44,873 nt of DNA from Filobacillus milosensis (GTDB lineage: Bacteria; Bacillota; Bacilli; Bacillales; Alkalibacillaceae): the NCBI RefSeq assembly GCF_004402015.1, contig NZ_SOPW01000022.1:1-44873 (forward strand), in the 5' to 3' direction. This document shows, in pieces, positions 17,429 through 25,925 of this stretch; position 1 is the stretch's first letter; each line of letters opens with the position of its first letter. The position numbers were made by a program, and so were the translations under genes. A model generated the notes under the pieces. The model saw nothing but the letters and a program-made list of their open reading frames with translations, did not search any database and was not told the DNA's origin.

Positions 17429-17836
17429 ATGAAACAACTAGAATCAGGAATTGATAACCAGATTTTCAACTACAATGATTTAGAAAATATATTAAAACGA
17501 TTAGACTTTGTTATAGGTGGTAACTGGGAGTATGATCATGCCTTTTTCGATTATCAAATTGAAAAAGATGATGAACAATATGTGTTCTTGCGTATTCCAG
17601 TCAATACCGAAATCGGTAACTTGGATGAGCCTGATGCCCAGGTGAAAATTGGTAAGCCCTTTGTTTTAGCTCATCGTTATGAATCGGGAATAGACCATCA
17701 ATCATCTATTGGAAATCTTTCAGGAAGTTTTAACCAATTTCAGTCCCCTGAAGAACCCGATGCAGAAGTGGACTCGGAATTTGTAACAGAAGCTGAACAA
17801 GTCTTACAAAAAGTTGAGCGCGCTTTGTTACACTAA
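17429..17836 (+). CDS. yugN: YugN-like family protein
   Basis: The 135-residue soluble protein matches the YugN-like family in length and pattern: LESGIDNQIF at the start, LKRLDFVIGGNWEYDHAFFDY, and a C-terminal helix ending QKVERALLH. No function is established for the family. As in B. subtilis it lies next to yugO, here convergently: its stop codon overlaps the end of yugO by nine bases. ATG follows GAGGTGATA, which overlaps the stop of the small ORF at 17341-17424. Confidence 0.8.
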   Translation: MKQLESGIDNQIFNYNDLENILKRLDFVIGGNWEYDHAFFDYQIEKDDEQYVFLRIPVNTEIGNLDEPDAQVKIGKPFVLAHRYESGIDHQSSIGNLSGSFNQFQSPEEPDAEVDSEFVTEAEQVLQKVERALLH

Positions 17837-18829
17837 TTTTTCAGAAAAGATGATGCGATCCCCTTCCACTAATTCTTTATTCGGTTCGGGGTTCATGATT
17901 ATATCTTCTTCTCTAATTAGCCCGAGAAGAAGTAGACCTTCTTTTTTCATTTTATAGGTCAGCTCAATAACAGTATGTCCTTTCCATTGCTCTGCTACAT
18001 TATGGACAATAAATTCTTGGTCGGATAATAATGCCATCACATACTCAAATGTCTGAATTTGCTGGTGACTTGTTAGCTCATGGAAAAACAGTGTGCTGGT
18101 TGATTGGTTAGTACAAATCGCTTCCGTAGCACCAGCTCTTTCAGCATTTAGCTTTTGAGAGCTCGTTAATATTTCAACTAAAATTGGAATTTGATGATTT
18201 AAACCTCTGGCAGTTATGGTAATTAATATCGAATAAGTATCCGAGTCTCGTTCATACTTATGTTGATCAGAAGTGATAATTATTTTTCTAGCATGTTCAA
18301 TATTTCCTTTTTCCCATGTTTCATCTAAGGTTGGGTCTCCATTTATAAAATGAACATATGATAAATTTATTGGATCTTTTTCAATACTCTCATCAATAAG
18401 AACAATTGCTGCATCTTCACTAAACTGTTTATGAAGTAATTGTATTAATTGCCTAGAACGTTCGTTCCATCCTACTATAATGAAATGATCTTTCCCCTTG
18501 AAAGGAACTTTGCCTAGTTCATATGACTTTTCCCGTGAAACGGTACTTCTTGAAAAAGCAACCATATAAAAAGTTAACACTCCTCCACCTAATAAAATTA
18601 ATAAGATTGCTACAAATCTCCCTAATGTTGTTTGAGGTACATAATCCCCATAACCAATTGTTGAGCCAGTTATAAATGCCCACCAAATCCCATCAAATAC
18701 CGTTTTAAATTCATCTGGTTCAATGAAACGCATGATCGCACCGAATAAGGACATGAATAAAATGACAGTAAATAATAGTCGTACAAATTGGGGGATTTGA
18801 AAATATAATCTCTTGACTCGATATAACAT
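17828..18829 (-). CDS. yugO: Potassium channel with TrkA-N/RCK domain (YugO)
   Basis: The protein is a two-helix potassium channel. The first helix is near residues 18-36, the selectivity filter TIGYGD is at 57-62, and the second helix is at 69-92. A cytoplasmic RCK domain follows (HFIIVGWNERS around 115-125), then a C-terminal TrkA-C-like part. From the ATG at 18829 it has 333 residues, close to B. subtilis YugO, which carries K+ flux in biofilm signalling. That ATG has CTGGAGGG upstream, while the more distal ATG at 18868 has no site. The Mistic gene mstX, which precedes yugO in B. subtilis, is absent. Confidence 0.9.
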   Translation of the reverse strand: MLYRVKRLYFQIPQFVRLLFTVILFMSLFGAIMRFIEPDEFKTVFDGIWWAFITGSTIGYGDYVPQTTLGRFVAILLILLGGGVLTFYMVAFSRSTVSREKSYELGKVPFKGKDHFIIVGWNERSRQLIQLLHKQFSEDAAIVLIDESIEKDPINLSYVHFINGDPTLDETWEKGNIEHARKIIITSDQHKYERDSDTYSILITITARGLNHQIPILVEILTSSQKLNAERAGATEAICTNQSTSTLFFHELTSHQQIQTFEYVMALLSDQEFIVHNVAEQWKGHTVIELTYKMKKEGLLLLGLIREEDIIMNPEPNKELVEGDRIIFSEKLV

Positions 18830-18891
18830 GTGATTCCCTCCAGACGCTACGTTGTTTATTTTACCCATAGTTAAAATTTCCTAAACTCAAA

Positions 18892-18922
18892 TAAAAAAGC
18901 CAACTCATTTGAATGAGTTGAC
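18892..18922 (-). terminator. Terminator of the menA-menI-yteA operon
   Basis: CAACTCATT (18901-18909) pairs with AATGAGTTG (18912-18920). The minus strand continues into a T run (complement of 18893-18898). It follows yteA by about 12 bases. Confidence 0.8.
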
Positions 18923-18933
18923 TTAGATATACA

Positions 18934-19281
18934 TTACGCGTCGATTCTATACCTTGCTGTTGGCATGGCTTTAAGACGTTCATCAGGAATAGGCTTACCG
19001 GTTTTTTCGCAAATACCGAATGTCCCTTTTTCCATTTTTTCTAACGCATGGTCAATCTCGCTGATTTGTTCTTCAGCTCGTCGGTGGAAAGTTAAATCTT
19101 TTTCACGTTCATACATTTCCGTGCCGGTATCGCCTGGATGTTGTTGGTCTTCAGAGTTGAGTTCTCCAATACTACCTTCTAAGAATGAACTTTTATTATC
19201 AAATGATTCAATCTGTTCTTGAGCACGGTTTCGTTCTTCGAGAAGTTGTTCTTTTAATTGTTGTTGTAACTTTTCATCCAT
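18934..19281 (-). CDS. yteA: TraR/DksA family protein (YteA-like)
   Basis: The 115-residue protein starts with a glutamine-rich coiled-coil helix and ends in a degenerate DksA-type zinc-finger segment, GICEKTGKPIPDERLKAMPTAR. Only one of the usual four cysteines remains, so zinc binding is doubtful. B. subtilis YteA is longer (over 200 residues as I recall), so this is a short form. It also neighbours the men cluster there, which supports the symbol. The start codon follows GAGGTGA, which overlaps the stop codon of menI, so the two are translationally linked. Confidence 0.75.
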   Translation of the reverse strand: MDEKLQQQLKEQLLEERNRAQEQIESFDNKSSFLEGSIGELNSEDQQHPGDTGTEMYEREKDLTFHRRAEEQISEIDHALEKMEKGTFGICEKTGKPIPDERLKAMPTARYRIDA

Positions 19282-19290
19282 GATTTCACC

Positions 19291-19677
19291 TCATTTTTTT
19301 CGTTCAACGACACCTAATGTGCACCTTGAAATGGAAATGAGCTGTTCACTTTCATCAACAATTTTGATTTCCCAAACCATTGTCGTACGCCCTATATGAA
19401 TCGGATTTGCTATAGCTTGGACGTAGCCTTCACGTTTACTTTTTACATGATTAGCATTAATCTCGACACCAAACACACTGTAGTGCTCTGGGTCAATATT
19501 TAAAAATCCTGCTAAGCTGGCGGCAGACTCTGCTAAAGCAACTGACGCGCCACCATGTAAGTATCCTAATGGCTGGTGAACAGTAGGCGTCACTGGCATT
19601 TTTAATATAACTTGATCCTTTTCAGCTTTTACTGTTTCAATACTAAGTGTTTCAAAAAGCGTGTTTTCCAACTGCAT
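19291..19677 (-). CDS. menI: 1,4-dihydroxy-2-naphthoyl-CoA hydrolase (hotdog thioesterase)
   Basis: The 128-residue hotdog-fold thioesterase carries the motif HGGASVALAES, with the catalytic glutamate ten positions after the histidine, as in the YuxO/MenI family. Its position directly after menA makes DHNA-CoA, the product of MenB, the likely substrate: hydrolysis gives the free acid that MenA prenylates. The ATG at 19677 is chosen because AAGGAGAGAAGG precedes it; the ATG 21 bases further upstream has no site. It lies 48 bases after menA and 9 bases before yteA, in one operon. Confidence 0.85.
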   Translation of the reverse strand: MQLENTLFETLSIETVKAEKDQVILKMPVTPTVHQPLGYLHGGASVALAESAASLAGFLNIDPEHYSVFGVEINANHVKSKREGYVQAIANPIHIGRTTMVWEIKIVDESEQLISISRCTLGVVERKK

Positions 19678-19725
19678 TTCCTTCTCTCCTTTTATCATGT
19701 ATATGGATGAAAATTTTATACTCGA

Positions 19726-20673
19726 TTACAACACGGATTGTATGGCATACAGGTGATTTAATAAAAACGCAATGCCGAATAAAAAGCCAAACATTGTATT
19801 GGTTTGAGCTGTGTACTTCATAGCCGGCATCATCTCTAATGGGGTATGGTTGGCTTTAAACACACGAACGGCATTGTAAGCCTTCTTGATGCTTAAAAAT
19901 GTTAATAAACCCCAAATTGGCATAATGCCCATAATGATAAATAGTACGGTTAAGGCATACGCTGCAATGAAAAATCCTGCTAAAACGCGTATCGCATTAT
20001 TACGTCCGACTAGTATGGCTAATGTTTTTCTACCATTGATTTGATCGCCTTCTAAATCGCGAATATTGTTTGCTAATAAGATTGCTCCAATTAATATTGC
20101 AATTGGAATGGATAATAATATTGAATCTAACGTAATGGCATTTGTTTGAATGTAAAAACTGATGCCAATAATTACTGTACCCATGAAGAATCCAGCAAAT
20201 AATTCACCAAACGGAGAATATGCAATTGGATAAGGACCACCAGTATATAAATACCCGAATAACATGGACACTAATCCAATCACCGCAATCCAGAACGTCG
20301 TTTCAAGACAAATATAAAATCCAAGTATGATTGCAATACCATAGAAAATAAATGCTAAATTCCGTACAGTCTGAGGGGAAATCCCATCTCTTACGATGGT
20401 CCCGCCAATCCCTACTGAATCTTCGGTATCTAAACCTTTTACAAAATCATAATACTCATTGAACATATTGGTTGCTGCTTGTATTAATATTGATGCAATT
20501 AACATGGCAAAAAATAAACCGTAATGAACGGAAGTGTTGATGCTGGCAATAACAGTTCCGACAAATACGGGTATAAAAGAGGCAGTTAATGTATGTGGCC
20601 TGAGCATACGCCACCATATTTGAAAGCCTGATTTTTCCCCAAGGGCATCTTTGGTTGACTGGTTGTTTGACAC
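19726..20673 (-). CDS. menA: 1,4-dihydroxy-2-naphthoate polyprenyltransferase
   Basis: MenA attaches the polyprenyl chain to DHNA in the membrane, forming demethylmenaquinone. It is a UbiA-family protein with about eight or nine helices. The two Asp-rich segments are NMFNEYYDFVKGLD and NNIRDLEGDQINGRKTL, which bind the diphosphate through magnesium. The frame is open to an ATG at 20703, but AAAGGGTGA precedes a GTG at 20673, giving 315 residues, near the usual length. It heads the operon menA-menI-yteA, divergent from menF. Confidence 0.92.
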   Translation of the reverse strand: MSNNQSTKDALGEKSGFQIWWRMLRPHTLTASFIPVFVGTVIASINTSVHYGLFFAMLIASILIQAATNMFNEYYDFVKGLDTEDSVGIGGTIVRDGISPQTVRNLAFIFYGIAIILGFYICLETTFWIAVIGLVSMLFGYLYTGGPYPIAYSPFGELFAGFFMGTVIIGISFYIQTNAITLDSILLSIPIAILIGAILLANNIRDLEGDQINGRKTLAILVGRNNAIRVLAGFFIAAYALTVLFIIMGIMPIWGLLTFLSIKKAYNAVRVFKANHTPLEMMPAMKYTAQTNTMFGFLFGIAFLLNHLYAIQSVL

Positions 20674-20883
20674 TTTGGTCACCCTTTCTATCTCTAAAAA
20701 CATACTAATCTAAATATAGTTTAGATAAACGGTTTATGCATGTCAATAAGTGGCACTTGGCATTTATCTTGTCGTATAAGGAAAAAAGTCATACAATAAT
20801 GAAAGAGTGTTTTTAGGAAATAAAGTTATTGATGCGATATGAATATAGATTAAAGCAATTGTTTTTTTACGGAGGACTCAGTC

Positions 20884-22269
20884 ATGCTGAAGACTAAGCA
20901 GCTTACGATAAATGAACAACTAAATAAAGTTAAGGATCAGTTGAGTGATGGGGAACAAAAGAATGTATCTGTTATAGAAGAAATTAATGAAATTAATCCA
21001 GTTGATTTTTTCGCGGCATTTGAAGCGACTGACATGCACCGTGTATTCTGGAAAGACGTAACAGAAAACATTTACTTTGTAGGGATTGGAGCTCATGAAA
21101 AATTCCAAACCAATACACAAGACAGATTTCAATCGATGAAAGAACAATGGGACAAGTATGTCCAAAATGTCCAAGTTGCCATTGATGCAGTAAAAGGTAC
21201 AGGACCAATCTTACTGGGCGGCTTTTCATTTAATCAAAATATCTCGAGTGAAAAATGGAAAAAGTTCCGTCCAGGGATGATGGTTTTACCTGAAATGATG
21301 TTAACGGTAAATGAGGAAGGATGTTATATGACTTATAACTTATCCATCACCTCATCCACTAACGTATCTCGTACTGTTCGTGAGTTAAAACGTTGGAAGC
21401 ATCAAATAAGTGGTTTGAATGATAATCAAGATTCTCAAACGGTTAAATCCACTAAGAGCCTGGACTATCGTAATTGGAATCAGTTAATTCTTGATGCAGT
21501 TGAAACGATCAAAAGTGGAAAGTTAGGGAAAGTTGTATTAGCGCGTGAATTAGAAGCGGAATTTAATCAGGACATTAACTTGAAGGAAGTCTTAAAGCGT
21601 CTTGATGAAGACGAGACAGATAGTTATATCTATATATTTGACTTAGGCCAAGACAGCTTTATTAGTGTTACTCCTGAACGTTTAGTTAGCGTAAGAGAAA
21701 ATGAGCTTTTATCGACTTGTCTTGCAGGGACTATTTCGCGTGGTGAAACCGAAGAAGAGGATGACGTACTGGCATGGTCATTACTAAACGATGAGAAAAA
21801 CTTAAGTGAACACCAGTATGTTGTAAACATGATTAAAGAAGCTATTGAACCTTTGACAAAATCAATAAGTATACCTGACAAACCAGTGATTTATCCATTG
21901 CGTTCATTACAGCATTTATACACGCCTGTTAAAGCGACGATGAAAGAGACTATATCTATTTTCGACTTAATAGAAAAACTTCACCCTACACCAGCTTTGG
22001 GTGGAGAACCAAGAGAACTGGCCATGGAGTTTATTTCAAGTCATGAGCCATTTGAACGTGGTTGGTACGCAGCCCCAATAGGCTGGGTTGACTATCAAGG
22101 TAATGGTGAATTTGCAGTAGCGATTCGATCAGCTTTAATTAGTAAAAATGAAGCAACATTATTTGCGGGGTGTGGAATTGTGGAAGAATCAGACCCTGAA
22201 GCAGAATATGAAGAAACAAAATTGAAATTTACGCCAATGTTAGAAGCATTAGGAGGCGTATCTCGATGA
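20884..22269 (+). CDS. menF: Isochorismate synthase
   Basis: The enzyme converts chorismate to isochorismate, the first committed step to menaquinone. The 461-residue protein has the chorismate-binding C-terminal domain with KVVLARELE, the segment PTPALGGEPRE, and GCGIVEESDPEAEYEET near the end, which holds magnesium-binding glutamates. ATG follows ACGGAGG. Its last codon overlaps the menD start (ATGA at 22266-22269). It starts the rightward men operon, about 210 bases from the divergent menA. Confidence 0.95.
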   Translation: MLKTKQLTINEQLNKVKDQLSDGEQKNVSVIEEINEINPVDFFAAFEATDMHRVFWKDVTENIYFVGIGAHEKFQTNTQDRFQSMKEQWDKYVQNVQVAIDAVKGTGPILLGGFSFNQNISSEKWKKFRPGMMVLPEMMLTVNEEGCYMTYNLSITSSTNVSRTVRELKRWKHQISGLNDNQDSQTVKSTKSLDYRNWNQLILDAVETIKSGKLGKVVLARELEAEFNQDINLKEVLKRLDEDETDSYIYIFDLGQDSFISVTPERLVSVRENELLSTCLAGTISRGETEEEDDVLAWSLLNDEKNLSEHQYVVNMIKEAIEPLTKSISIPDKPVIYPLRSLQHLYTPVKATMKETISIFDLIEKLHPTPALGGEPRELAMEFISSHEPFERGWYAAPIGWVDYQGNGEFAVAIRSALISKNEATLFAGCGIVEESDPEAEYEETKLKFTPMLEALGGVSR

Positions 22270-23990
22270 ATATGGGAGAAAACACGTATTATGTTAGTTA
22301 TTTTATAGATGAATTATTTCAAAATGGTTTAGAGAATGTCGTTATCTCACCTGGTTCCCGCTCCACTCCTTTAGCGATGACATTTTCAGAGCATCCCTCG
22401 ATTAAAGAGTGGATTCATTTCGATGAGAGGTCAGCAGCTTTCTTTGCTTTGGGGATGGCGAAACGGACAGGGAAACCAGTTGCTTTAGTATGTACGTCTG
22501 GTACGGCAGCAGCGAATTACTACCCTGCCATTATTGAAGCCTATTATAGTCGTGTACCATTGCTCATATTGACGGCGGACCGCCCACATGAATTAAGAGA
22601 TAATGGCGCACCACAAGCCATTGATCAAATTAAAATGTTTGGGGATTATGTGAAGTATTTTCATGAAATGGCCCTACCTGAAAATGCACCATCGATGACA
22701 CGTTATTCTCGGAGACAAGCAAGTCGGGCTTATGCGATAGCAAACCATCAAAATAAAGGGCCTGTACAACTAAATTTCCCGTTTAGGGATCCTTTGGTGC
22801 CTGACTTATCTCTTCCAAATTTATGGGGAGAACGCTCGTCTACTTATGTGAATCACATCACAGGTTGTGAACAGGTGAATTTGCAGCAAGCAGAAGAAAT
22901 TTTCGACATGGTTAAAGGCTATAATCGCGGGTTAATCGTTTGTGGTGAACTACAGTCGCATGAAGAACGTGATTTAGTATTGAAGCTGGCTGAGAAGTGG
23001 GACATCCCAGTGCTGGCAGATGTACTGTCTAATTTAAGGAAAACAATTCACTCTAATCAATATATTATTTCTACTTATGATGCAATCTTGAAACAACAGG
23101 GAATTCGAGACTCTTTAGATGTCGATTTCGTCATAAGGTTGGGTTCGATGCCAGTGTCGAAACCTTATATGCAATGGATTACAGCTAAACAACCTATGCA
23201 TATTGTAGTGGATGAAAATCAAGGCTATCGTGAACCGACGAGTATAGAATCAACCATGGTTTATAGTCAGCCAGGTGTGTTAATTAAACAACTGCTAGAA
23301 TGTAAATCGATGCCGAATCTATCACGAGATTGGGTAGATTTTTGGTTAACAAACGATCAGGTCGCTCAAGAACTTTTAAAACATCACGAAGAGAAATTGA
23401 CGGAAGGTACAGCTGTTTTGACGCTATCTGAAGAAATAAAGCAAGAGCAGGTTGTCTTCGTTGGCAATAGTATGCCAATCCGTGATATGGATACATTTTT
23501 CCTAACTTCTAATCAAGAAGTCGACGTGATGGCTAATCGTGGCGTTAACGGTATAGACGGGGTTATTTCCAGTGCTATTGGTGTTGCAGCAACAGGAACG
23601 CCTGTCACATTAGTTATAGGGGACGTGTCATTTTTACATGATTATACAGGGCTCTTCATTGCAAGGCAGTACGACCTTCCAATACGAGTGATTGTACTGA
23701 ACAATAACGGTGGCGGAATCTTCTCATTTTTACCACAGTATCAAGAGAAAAAGCATTTCGAAACATTATTCGGCACACCGTTTAATCCACCGATCAAAGC
23801 ATTAGTGGATTCACTGGATTTTGAATATAACCAGCCACAAACGTTGAGTGAATTGAGGGAGCTCTTGCGAGGAGACTTTAATAAGCCTGAAGTAATTGAA
23901 GTCGTTACTAATAGAGATGAAAATTTGCAGTGGCATCGTTCAAAGTGGCAACAAGTTTATGAATCGTTGAATCGTGAGGGGTTATCGTGA
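22266..23990 (+). CDS. menD: SEPHCHC synthase (ThDP-dependent)
   Basis: MenD adds the succinic semialdehyde unit, derived from 2-oxoglutarate by decarboxylation, to isochorismate. The 574-residue protein shows SPGSRSTPLA near residue 28, a conserved glutamate-containing N-terminal half, and the thiamin diphosphate motif GDVSFLHDYTGL ending with LNNNGGGIF at about residues 455-485. AGGAGG inside the end of menF supports the ATG at 22266. The coding region overlaps menF by four bases and menH by four bases, so the three are translationally coupled. Confidence 0.95.
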   Translation: MNMGENTYYVSYFIDELFQNGLENVVISPGSRSTPLAMTFSEHPSIKEWIHFDERSAAFFALGMAKRTGKPVALVCTSGTAAANYYPAIIEAYYSRVPLLILTADRPHELRDNGAPQAIDQIKMFGDYVKYFHEMALPENAPSMTRYSRRQASRAYAIANHQNKGPVQLNFPFRDPLVPDLSLPNLWGERSSTYVNHITGCEQVNLQQAEEIFDMVKGYNRGLIVCGELQSHEERDLVLKLAEKWDIPVLADVLSNLRKTIHSNQYIISTYDAILKQQGIRDSLDVDFVIRLGSMPVSKPYMQWITAKQPMHIVVDENQGYREPTSIESTMVYSQPGVLIKQLLECKSMPNLSRDWVDFWLTNDQVAQELLKHHEEKLTEGTAVLTLSEEIKQEQVVFVGNSMPIRDMDTFFLTSNQEVDVMANRGVNGIDGVISSAIGVAATGTPVTLVIGDVSFLHDYTGLFIARQYDLPIRVIVLNNNGGGIFSFLPQYQEKKHFETLFGTPFNPPIKALVDSLDFEYNQPQTLSELRELLRGDFNKPEVIEVVTNRDENLQWHRSKWQQVYESLNREGLS

Positions 23991-24772
23991 ACATTCAGGT
24001 AGGAAATCATCAGTATAACGTTGAGTCAGTAGGTGAGGGTAAACCGCTTGTGATGTTTCATGGCTTCACGGGTTCAACAAATACATGGAAAGATGTTGTA
24101 CGTATTCTTTCAAAGGATTTTCGTTGTATCATGGTTGATTTACCAGGGCACGGGAAAACTGAAGCACCCGTTCAAAGTATGGAAGAGTTTTGTGAAGACA
24201 TCTATCAAGTGTTCTTAAAGCTGGAGTTAGATCAAATTAATTTACTCGGTTATTCGATGGGAGGCCGAACTGCGTTAGTTTTTGCATCAATGTTTCCTGA
24301 TATGGTCAGAAAATTAATTTTAGAAGGTGCATCACCAGGACTTGAAGGACAAGAAAAGGACGAACGTATAAATCGCGACCGAAAATTGGCTGAGTTTATA
24401 GTTGATAATGGAATCGAAGCCTTTGTAGATTACTGGGAAATTGTGCCTTTATTTAAAACTCAAGAAAATTTATCTGATCAGTCAAAGAATAATATTCGTG
24501 AAGAACGCTTATCACAGGACCCGAATGGTTTAGCCTTATCATTAAGAACAATGGGAACAGGCGAACAACCGTCGATGTGGAACCGCTTGAAAGAGTTAAA
24601 TGTTCCAGCTTTATTAATAACTGGTGAGAAAGATAATAAGTTTACGTCATTAAATGAAAGCATGAAAAAAAAGTTACCAGAGGCTGAGCATCATGTAATT
24701 TCGAATGTGGGTCATGCAGTACATTTAGAAAATCCCGAAATCTTTGGTAAAATAATAATGAATAATTTATAA
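23987..24772 (+). CDS. menH: SHCHC synthase, alpha/beta hydrolase
   Basis: MenH removes pyruvate from SEPHCHC to give SHCHC. The 261-residue alpha/beta hydrolase has the nucleophile S90 in GYSMGG and H243 in NVGHAVHLE. The acidic member is probably the aspartate in ITGEKD. HGFTGS near residue 25 forms the oxyanion region. It starts with GTG overlapping the menD stop (GTGA), with AGGGG upstream. menB follows after 35 bases with its own strong binding site. Confidence 0.92.
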   Translation: MNIQVGNHQYNVESVGEGKPLVMFHGFTGSTNTWKDVVRILSKDFRCIMVDLPGHGKTEAPVQSMEEFCEDIYQVFLKLELDQINLLGYSMGGRTALVFASMFPDMVRKLILEGASPGLEGQEKDERINRDRKLAEFIVDNGIEAFVDYWEIVPLFKTQENLSDQSKNNIREERLSQDPNGLALSLRTMGTGEQPSMWNRLKELNVPALLITGEKDNKFTSLNESMKKKLPEAEHHVISNVGHAVHLENPEIFGKIIMNNL

Positions 24773-24807
24773 TTCAAATAGAATACATATTAAGGGAGGC
24801 ATACATT

Positions 24808-25626
24808 GTGACAGTACAATGGGAAAAAGTTCGTGATTACGAAGAAATTATTTATGAAAAATATAACGGTATTGCGAAAGTAACAATTAATCGTCCGCAT
24901 AAGCGTAACGCATTTACGCCTTTAACGGTTCAAGAAATGATTAGTGCGTTCGCTGATGCTCGTGATGACTCTAGTATTGGTGTTATTGTGTTAGCAGGTG
25001 AAGGTGACGAAGCATTCTGTGCAGGAGGAGACCAATCGGTTCGTGGACATGGTGGTTATGTAGGAACAGACGAAATTCCGCGTCTTAACGTATTAGATCT
25101 ACAACGTCTAATTCGAACAATTCCAAAACCAGTTGTAGCGATGGTTTCAGGTTATGCTATTGGTGGCGGTCACGTCCTTCATGTTGTTTGTGACTTAACT
25201 ATTGCAGCAGACAACGCTATTTTCGGACAAACTGGACCAAAAGTAGGTAGCTTTGATGCTGGATATGGCGCTGGATTATTAGCACGTATCGTAGGTCATA
25301 AGAAAGCTCGCGAAATCTGGTATTTATGTCGTCAGTACGGTGCAGAAGAAGCTAGAGAAATGGGCTTAGTAAATACAGTAGTTCCTGTTGAAAAGCTAGA
25401 AGAAGAAACAATTCAATGGTGTGAAGAAATGCTAGAAAAATCACCAACAGCTCTACGTTTCTTAAAAGCTTCATTCAACGCAGATACAGATGGACTAGCT
25501 GGTCTACAACAAATGGGTGGAGACGCAACACTTCTTTACTATACTACAGAAGAAGCAAAAGAAGGTCGCGATGCGTTTAAAGAAAAACGTAAACCAGACT
25601 TCAAACAGTTCCCACGTTTCCCATAA
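24808..25626 (+). CDS. menB: 1,4-dihydroxy-2-naphthoyl-CoA synthase
   Basis: This crotonase-fold enzyme closes the second ring from OSB-CoA. The 272-residue sequence has the N-terminal tail typical of Men[15 protein letters not shown] near residues 70-85, and [16 protein letters not shown] near 150. The glycine in QTGP, instead of aspartate, is the mark of the bicarbonate-dependent type I enzymes. The start is GTG 24808 with AAGGGAGG at normal distance. A hairpin and a 21-bp repeat array separate it from menE, so menE-menC may be expressed separately. Confidence 0.95.
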   Translation: MTVQWEKVRDYEEIIYEKYNGIAKVTINRPHKRNAFTPLTVQEMISAFADARDDSSIGVIVLAGEGDEAFCAGGDQSVRGHGGYVGTDEIPRLNVLDLQRLIRTIPKPVVAMVSGYAIGGGHVLHVVCDLTIAADNAIFGQTGPKVGSFDAGYGAGLLARIVGHKKAREIWYLCRQYGAEEAREMGLVNTVVPVEKLEEETIQWCEEMLEKSPTALRFLKASFNADTDGLAGLQQMGGDATLLYYTTEEAKEGRDAFKEKRKPDFKQFPRFP

Positions 25627-25636
25627 GTTTAATCAT

Positions 25637-25670
25637 AAAGATCGCGCAGGCTTGCGCGGTCTTTATTTAA
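25637..25670 (+). terminator. Hairpin after menB, probable weak terminator
   Basis: AAAGATCGCGCA pairs with TGCGCGGTCTTT around a four-base loop. The 12-base stem is strong but the following tract, ATTTAAG, is a poor T run, so read-through to menE is possible. Confidence 0.6.
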
Positions 25671-25690
25671 GTTTAAGGTAAGAATAGGTT

Positions 25691-25712
25691 GCTTTTGCGA
25701 ATTACGCAAAAG
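25691..25712 (+). other. Perfect inverted repeat in the menB-menE gap
   Basis: GCTTTTGCG (25691-25699) pairs with CGCAAAAGC (25704-25712) with a four-base loop. There is no T run downstream. It lies between the menB terminator and array B. Its role is unknown: an RNA stability hairpin or an operator. Confidence 0.5.
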
Positions 25713-25732
25713 CTTCTGTTATATTTCTACTT

Positions 25733-25912
25733 TTATGAGTAAAAGTTAATATTTCTATAAGAAATAAATACTCTTCTATAAGAAGAAAGCGCGTTTCTAT
25801 AAGAAAATCGATTCATTTTACGACAAAAAAGTAATGGTCTATGAGAAAAATAATAGGTCATATGCAAAAAAATATTTCGTTACGAGAAAAAGTCGCCCCG
25901 CTATAAGAAAAT
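25733..25912 (+). repeat. Array B of the CTAYRAGAA 21-bp repeat family
   Basis: Nine cores start at 25733, 25755, 25776, 25797, 25818, 25839, 25860, 25880 and 25901. Steps are 22, 21, 21, 21, 21, 21, 20 and 21. The best copies read CTATAAGAA, and others differ mainly by transitions at positions 4-5 (TTACGAC, CTATGAG, TTACGAG). The last copy runs directly into the menE ribosome binding site GGAGGT (25913-25918). Apart from the core the 12-base intervals are unrelated. Confidence 0.88.
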
Positions 25913-25925
25913 GGAGGTTTCAAAT

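Noticed and set aside
25733-25912. CRISPR array
   Set aside because: The conserved part is only 9 bases and the variable part 12 bases, with no 25-40 bp direct repeat, no proper spacers and no cas genes nearby.
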